Part shown: positions 6,934 to 8,930 of the stretch, piece after piece | How the letters are laid out: each line of letters begins with the position of its first letter | Position numbering within the stretch: position 1 is the first letter of the stretch | DNA from: a bacterium | GTDB lineage: Bacteria > Margulisbacteria > Marinamargulisbacteria > JAAEMD01 | DNA length: 8,930 bases | Assembly (NCBI GenBank): GCA_024225875.1 | Contig: JAAEMD010000452.1 | Span: 1 to 8,930, forward strand | Direction of reading: 5' to 3' | Program-made: the position numbers and the translations under genes | The notes under the pieces: model-generated | The model's input: the letters and a program-made list of their open reading frames with translations, nothing else | What the model was told of the DNA's origin: nothing | Database searches by the model: none

Positions 6934-7704
6934 CTAATCTCTGAGTTTTCTATAATAATTGTATAAATCAGTTTTTTTTAAAAAACGCCTGATAAAAAAA
7001 ATATAATAAAACATCTTATCTTTCAGGTTACTTCGTCTTGAACCATATTCTTTCTCCAGCTCTTTATAATCATTAATAAAAAATTTAGAGTTTTCTTTTA
7101 TAAACTGCTCCAGCGAATCAAAATTATGTTCATCCATTGTATTTGGATGCAGACAAATCGTCCAAACTCCAAACTCTTTTACCACACCAGCCCACAACTG
7201 CTGTGGTATCCAGAAAAAACCATATTTGTTATACGGGTAGTAAGAAACACCGTCACTGATAATCCTGATATCTGTTTCTTCTAATAATATTCTTAATGTG
7301 TTCTTATCAAATGTATGTGAAGGAGCAACCCAGATTTTCGGCTCCAGCCCTTCCCTTTTAAAAATATTTATTGCGCTTCTGATTTTCTCTCTCTGCAGAT
7401 CAGCAGTGACGCCTGCAAATTCTGACTGACAGTTCATTGGCACTATACCGGAGCATCTGGTGATATATAGATGATCATAGCCATGCATTGCAATATGCCA
7501 GCCTTTTTCTACCCATACTCTTACTTTATCCCAGAATTCTTTATCCGGGCTGTCCAAAACCATCTTAGGGTCTTTGTTATCTGGAATAACGGCAACTACA
7601 GGTTTAATGTTATATTTATCAAGCAAAGACTCAACCCTGGCCCAGCTTTTTCTTAAAAGAACAGGACAGGCATCATCTAAGCGAATAATATATCTACCCG
7701 GCAT
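6934..7704 (-). CDS. DUF2334 / NodB-like polysaccharide deacetylase-type protein
   Basis: From ATG 7704 the protein has 256 residues. A TTG at 7717-7719 would add five residues (261), and the numbers below use that longer form. Near the N-terminus I-R-L-D15-D16-A matches the Asp-Asp motif of the carbohydrate esterase 4 / DUF2334 fold. H79-G-Y-D-H83 is the metal-binding H-x3-H. A-P-S-H135-T-F-D and L-H191-P match later active-site motifs. The set suggests a metal-dependent deacetylase acting on an N-acetylated sugar or lipid-linked intermediate. However, DUF2334 proteins are not all shown to be enzymes, and no signal peptide is visible, which points to cytoplasmic action. ATG is preferred because the TTG has no clear ribosome site, although AAGGA sits only 3 bases from the ATG. 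Its start overlaps the methyltransferase end by 11 bases, and its stop lies 5 bases before the amidotransferase. The basic C-terminal tail (residues 225-261) is aromatic- and Lys/Arg-rich and might touch the membrane. Confidence 0.82.
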   Translation of the reverse strand: MPGRYIIRLDDACPVLLRKSWARVESLLDKYNIKPVVAVIPDNKDPKMVLDSPDKEFWDKVRVWVEKGWHIAMHGYDHLYITRCSGIVPMNCQSEFAGVTADLQREKIRSAINIFKREGLEPKIWVAPSHTFDKNTLRILLEETDIRIISDGVSYYPYNKYGFFWIPQQLWAGVVKEFGVWTICLHPNTMDEHNFDSLEQFIKENSKFFINDYKELEKEYGSRRSNLKDKMFYYIFFIRRFLKKTDLYNYYRKLRD

Positions 7705-8542
7705 CGTTCCTTTTTGCAATAATGCTCATAGATCTGTTCGGATTCAGGTATCGCGAAATATCTTGAAACACAAATGATCCGATTTTTTGTTTTAAAGATA
7801 AATTATCCGATCTTCTTATGTAGTCACGTTCAAAATATACAGCAGTTATACTAAGACCAAATGATGACAGAAATTTTTTCATAGCCAGCTTGTTAAACAA
7901 AATACACCTTTTAGGAATAAAAAACAGTAATTTAATATGTTTTTTTGGTAACAATAAAGAAAGTGCCCTGGCATATAGAATATACCAGAAATTAATATTT
8001 GGAGTTCTTATATAAACTATCCCTTTTTGATGCAAACTGTATTGTATTAAATTCGAAAATACATCTCTTACATCTGGAATATGAGCTATACTGTCAACAA
8101 AAGTTATTATATCAAATTTATTTTTTAATTGTCCGCATTTATCTGTATTATTTGTTTTCAAATGAATTAAATCAATATGCTTATCTTCAAGATTTTTTCC
8201 GGCTGCAGCTAATGCATCTGAACTCACATCCGCACCTGCACATTTATTGTATCCATTTTCAACTGCTGCCTTTAAAAATATCCCGCTGCCACACCCATAA
8301 TCAAGCAAAGAACCTTTTTCCTTATACTGTTTTATCCATTTAATAATTTTTTCGGATTTTTTGAACTGTTGTGTTCTTATGGATTCATAGTTGTCAACAA
8401 AATACTTCCTGTCATAAAGCTCATAGGTGTTAACCCTGGCATTACTATATACAGCCCTGCATTCTCCACATAAATATGAAGCAGCTGCATCAAAATCAAA
8501 GAGTTTCTTTACTTTAAGGCTTTGACAAATATAACACATCAT
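7694..8542 (-). CDS. SAM-dependent class I methyltransferase with N-terminal Cys4 segment
   Basis: The 282-residue protein begins with two C-x2-C pairs (C3, C6 and C25, C28), a small zinc-ribbon-like segment. A Methyltransf_23-type Rossmann domain follows. Motif I is L-L-D-Y-G-C-G-S-G-I at 79-88, the acidic residue is D105 in G-A-D-V-S, and F-D-I-I-T-F-V-D-S at 143-151 leads into H-I-P-D at 154-157. The C-terminal part (about 183-282) is hydrophobic then basic and could contact the membrane or a lipid-linked substrate. It most likely methylates a sugar or glycan intermediate. The site (O-, C- or N-) and substrate cannot be read from the sequence. C-methyltransferases of deoxysugar pathways also start with a Cys4 segment, but they are longer and end in an extra domain that is absent here. 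ATG 8542 is chosen because TGGAG lies 8 bases upstream; a second ATG follows at once. Confidence 0.88.
   Translation of the reverse strand: MMCYICQSLKVKKLFDFDAAASYLCGECRAVYSNARVNTYELYDRKYFVDNYESIRTQQFKKSEKIIKWIKQYKEKGSLLDYGCGSGIFLKAAVENGYNKCAGADVSSDALAAAGKNLEDKHIDLIHLKTNNTDKCGQLKNKFDIITFVDSIAHIPDVRDVFSNLIQYSLHQKGIVYIRTPNINFWYILYARALSLLLPKKHIKLLFFIPKRCILFNKLAMKKFLSSFGLSITAVYFERDYIRRSDNLSLKQKIGSFVFQDISRYLNPNRSMSIIAKRNDAG
7708..7712 (-). promoter_or_regulatory. AAGGA close to the DUF2334 start
   Basis: AAGGA is the only ribosome-site-like string near the DUF2334 start, but it is just 3 bases from ATG 7704 and lies inside the coding frame if TTG 7719 is used. The short spacing suggests weak independent initiation and reliance on ribosomes finishing the overlapping methyltransferase gene. 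Confidence 0.45.
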
Positions 8543-8550
8543 TAAACTAA

Positions 8551-8555
8551 CTCCA
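8551..8555 (-). promoter_or_regulatory. Ribosome binding site TGGAG of the methyltransferase
   Basis: TGGAG on the minus strand lies 8 bases before the first of two adjacent ATG codons. This is better spacing than the 11 bases to the second ATG, so it decides the start at 8542. Confidence 0.7.
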
Positions 8556-8558
8556 CTA

Positions 8559-8930
8559 TCATTTTTTTACAATCAATCCCAGCTCTGTATTTTTTCTTAC
8601 TTTGATGGCAATAAGAAAAAATACAGCCCCAAAAGTAAAATACAGTACAAAATTATAAAAGCTTATTTTCAGGCACTCCCAAAGTATATTATCAAATGAA
8701 TGTACTACAAGATAATTAACACTAAAAATAAATATCAAGGAACTGATAAAACTGACAAAATAAATTATAGCGTTTATATTTCCAATAGAAAAATATTTCT
8801 TTAAAAATATCAGCACCAATAAATACAGCACTACTACCGATAATAATGTAGCTACCGCAATGCCATATACAGTCCCATCCATTTTCAAGGATATCCAGTT
8901 AAACATAATCGAAGTAGGCAAAGCTGTTAA
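8559..8930 (-). CDS. Polysaccharide flippase (Wzx-like, PST/MATE-type), C-terminal fragment
   Basis: The frame is open to the right edge, so the 5' part of the gene is outside the window and only the last 123 residues are seen. They begin L-T-A-L-P-T-S-I, then N-W-I-S-L-K-M-D-G-T-V-Y-G-I-A-V-A-T-L-L-S. This polar turn followed by a Gly/Ala-rich helix is typical of the C-terminal half of Wzx-type flippases (Polysacc_synt_C). Three or four further hydrophobic helices follow (about 22-43, 53-74 and 82-108), and the tail is basic (V-R-K-N ... V-K-K). The role would be to move the lipid-linked repeat unit across the inner membrane. TTG at 8919-8921 is not a start, since the coding frame clearly continues upstream. 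The gene stops 16 bases before the methyltransferase. The family call rests on one short signature and hydrophobicity, so another multi-pass transporter is possible. Confidence 0.7.
   Translation of the reverse strand, partial: LTALPTSIMFNWISLKMDGTVYGIAVATLLSVVVLYLLVLIFLKKYFSIGNINAIIYFVSFISSLIFIFSVNYLVVHSFDNILWECLKISFYNFVLYFTFGAVFFLIAIKVRKNTELGLIVKK

Larger units (their letters stand above)
1..8930 (-). other. Probable single polysaccharide operon (extends past both edges)
   Basis: All nine genes point the same way. Junctions in transcription order are 16 bases, an 11-base overlap, 5 bases, a 4-base overlap, 14, 31, 22 and 12 bases. No gap can hold a clear promoter plus ribosome site, and no GC-rich hairpin followed by T residues was seen in any gap. 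Co-transcription is therefore the simplest reading. The promoter must lie to the right of the window and the terminator to the left, unless a promoter lies inside a coding region. Confidence 0.75.

Noticed and set aside
6972..6985. T8-A6 palindrome near the end of the DUF2334 gene, considered as a terminator
   Set aside because: It has no GC stem, lies inside the coding region 36 or more bases before the stop, and the operon clearly continues.
7999..8343. Plus-strand open frame of about 114 codons inside the methyltransferase gene, and several shorter plus-strand frames elsewhere
   Set aside because: They lie wholly opposite well-supported genes, have low-complexity Leu/Tyr/Cys/Ile-rich translations and no ribosome site, and match no family I recognise. 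They are shadows of the minus-strand coding.
8559..8921. Treating the membrane protein at the right edge as a complete 120-residue gene starting at TTG 8921
   Set aside because: The frame stays open to base 8930 with flippase-like residues before the TTG, so it is the tail of a larger gene cut by the window.
1..8930. Anti-phage defence, CRISPR, toxin-antitoxin, phage or transposon content
   Set aside because: Every frame with recognisable content fits polysaccharide synthesis. No repeat-spacer pattern, transposase, inverted terminal repeat, integrase or small toxin-like gene pair was seen on either strand.

Overview
The window is a visibly AT-rich stretch of bacterial DNA. It is packed with nine genes, all on the minus strand and read from right to left, with no gap longer than about 31 bases. 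It is the interior of a surface-polysaccharide (O-antigen, capsule or exopolysaccharide) biosynthesis cluster. Both ends are cut: the first transcribed gene lacks its 5' end at base 8930 and the last lacks its 3' end at base 1. No RNA gene, insertion sequence, CRISPR array, promoter or terminator was seen. A Gram-negative host is the best inference, because a GT9 (heptosyltransferase-like) gene sits with a flippase and a candidate polymerase. The sequence does not fix the phylum.

Layout in transcription order: (1) 8930-8559, C-terminal end of a PST/MATE-like polysaccharide flippase (Wzx-type); (2) 8542-7694, SAM-dependent methyltransferase with an N-terminal four-cysteine zinc-ribbon-like segment; (3) 7704-6934, DUF2334/NodB-like polysaccharide deacetylase-type protein; (4) 6928-5147, AsnB-type glutamine-dependent amidotransferase; (5) 5150-3975, GT4 glycosyltransferase with two altered motif positions; (6) 3960-2908, GT4 glycosyltransferase; (7) 2876-1527, multi-pass membrane protein, a candidate polymerase (Wzy-like) or GT-C enzyme; (8) 1504-350, GT4 glycosyltransferase; (9) 337-1, N-terminal part of a GT9-like glycosyltransferase.

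The likely joint job, inferred from families and synteny, is as follows. Cytoplasmic glycosyltransferases build a lipid-linked repeat unit of at least several sugars. The methyltransferase, amidotransferase and deacetylase-like protein tailor it. The flippase moves it across the inner membrane, and the large membrane protein polymerises it or adds a further sugar. Gene overlaps (methyltransferase/deacetylase, and an ATGA at amidotransferase/GT4) and a ribosome site that shares bases with the preceding stop codon suggest one transcript with translational coupling.

Most of this is a recognisable, if divergent, polysaccharide locus rather than a clearly new kind of system. The points most worth a second look are the three-gene tailoring block (methyltransferase, DUF2334, AsnB), the GT4 with E-x7-Q in place of E-x7-E, the DxD-bearing membrane protein, and long homopolymer tracts at the starts of two glycosyltransferase genes.
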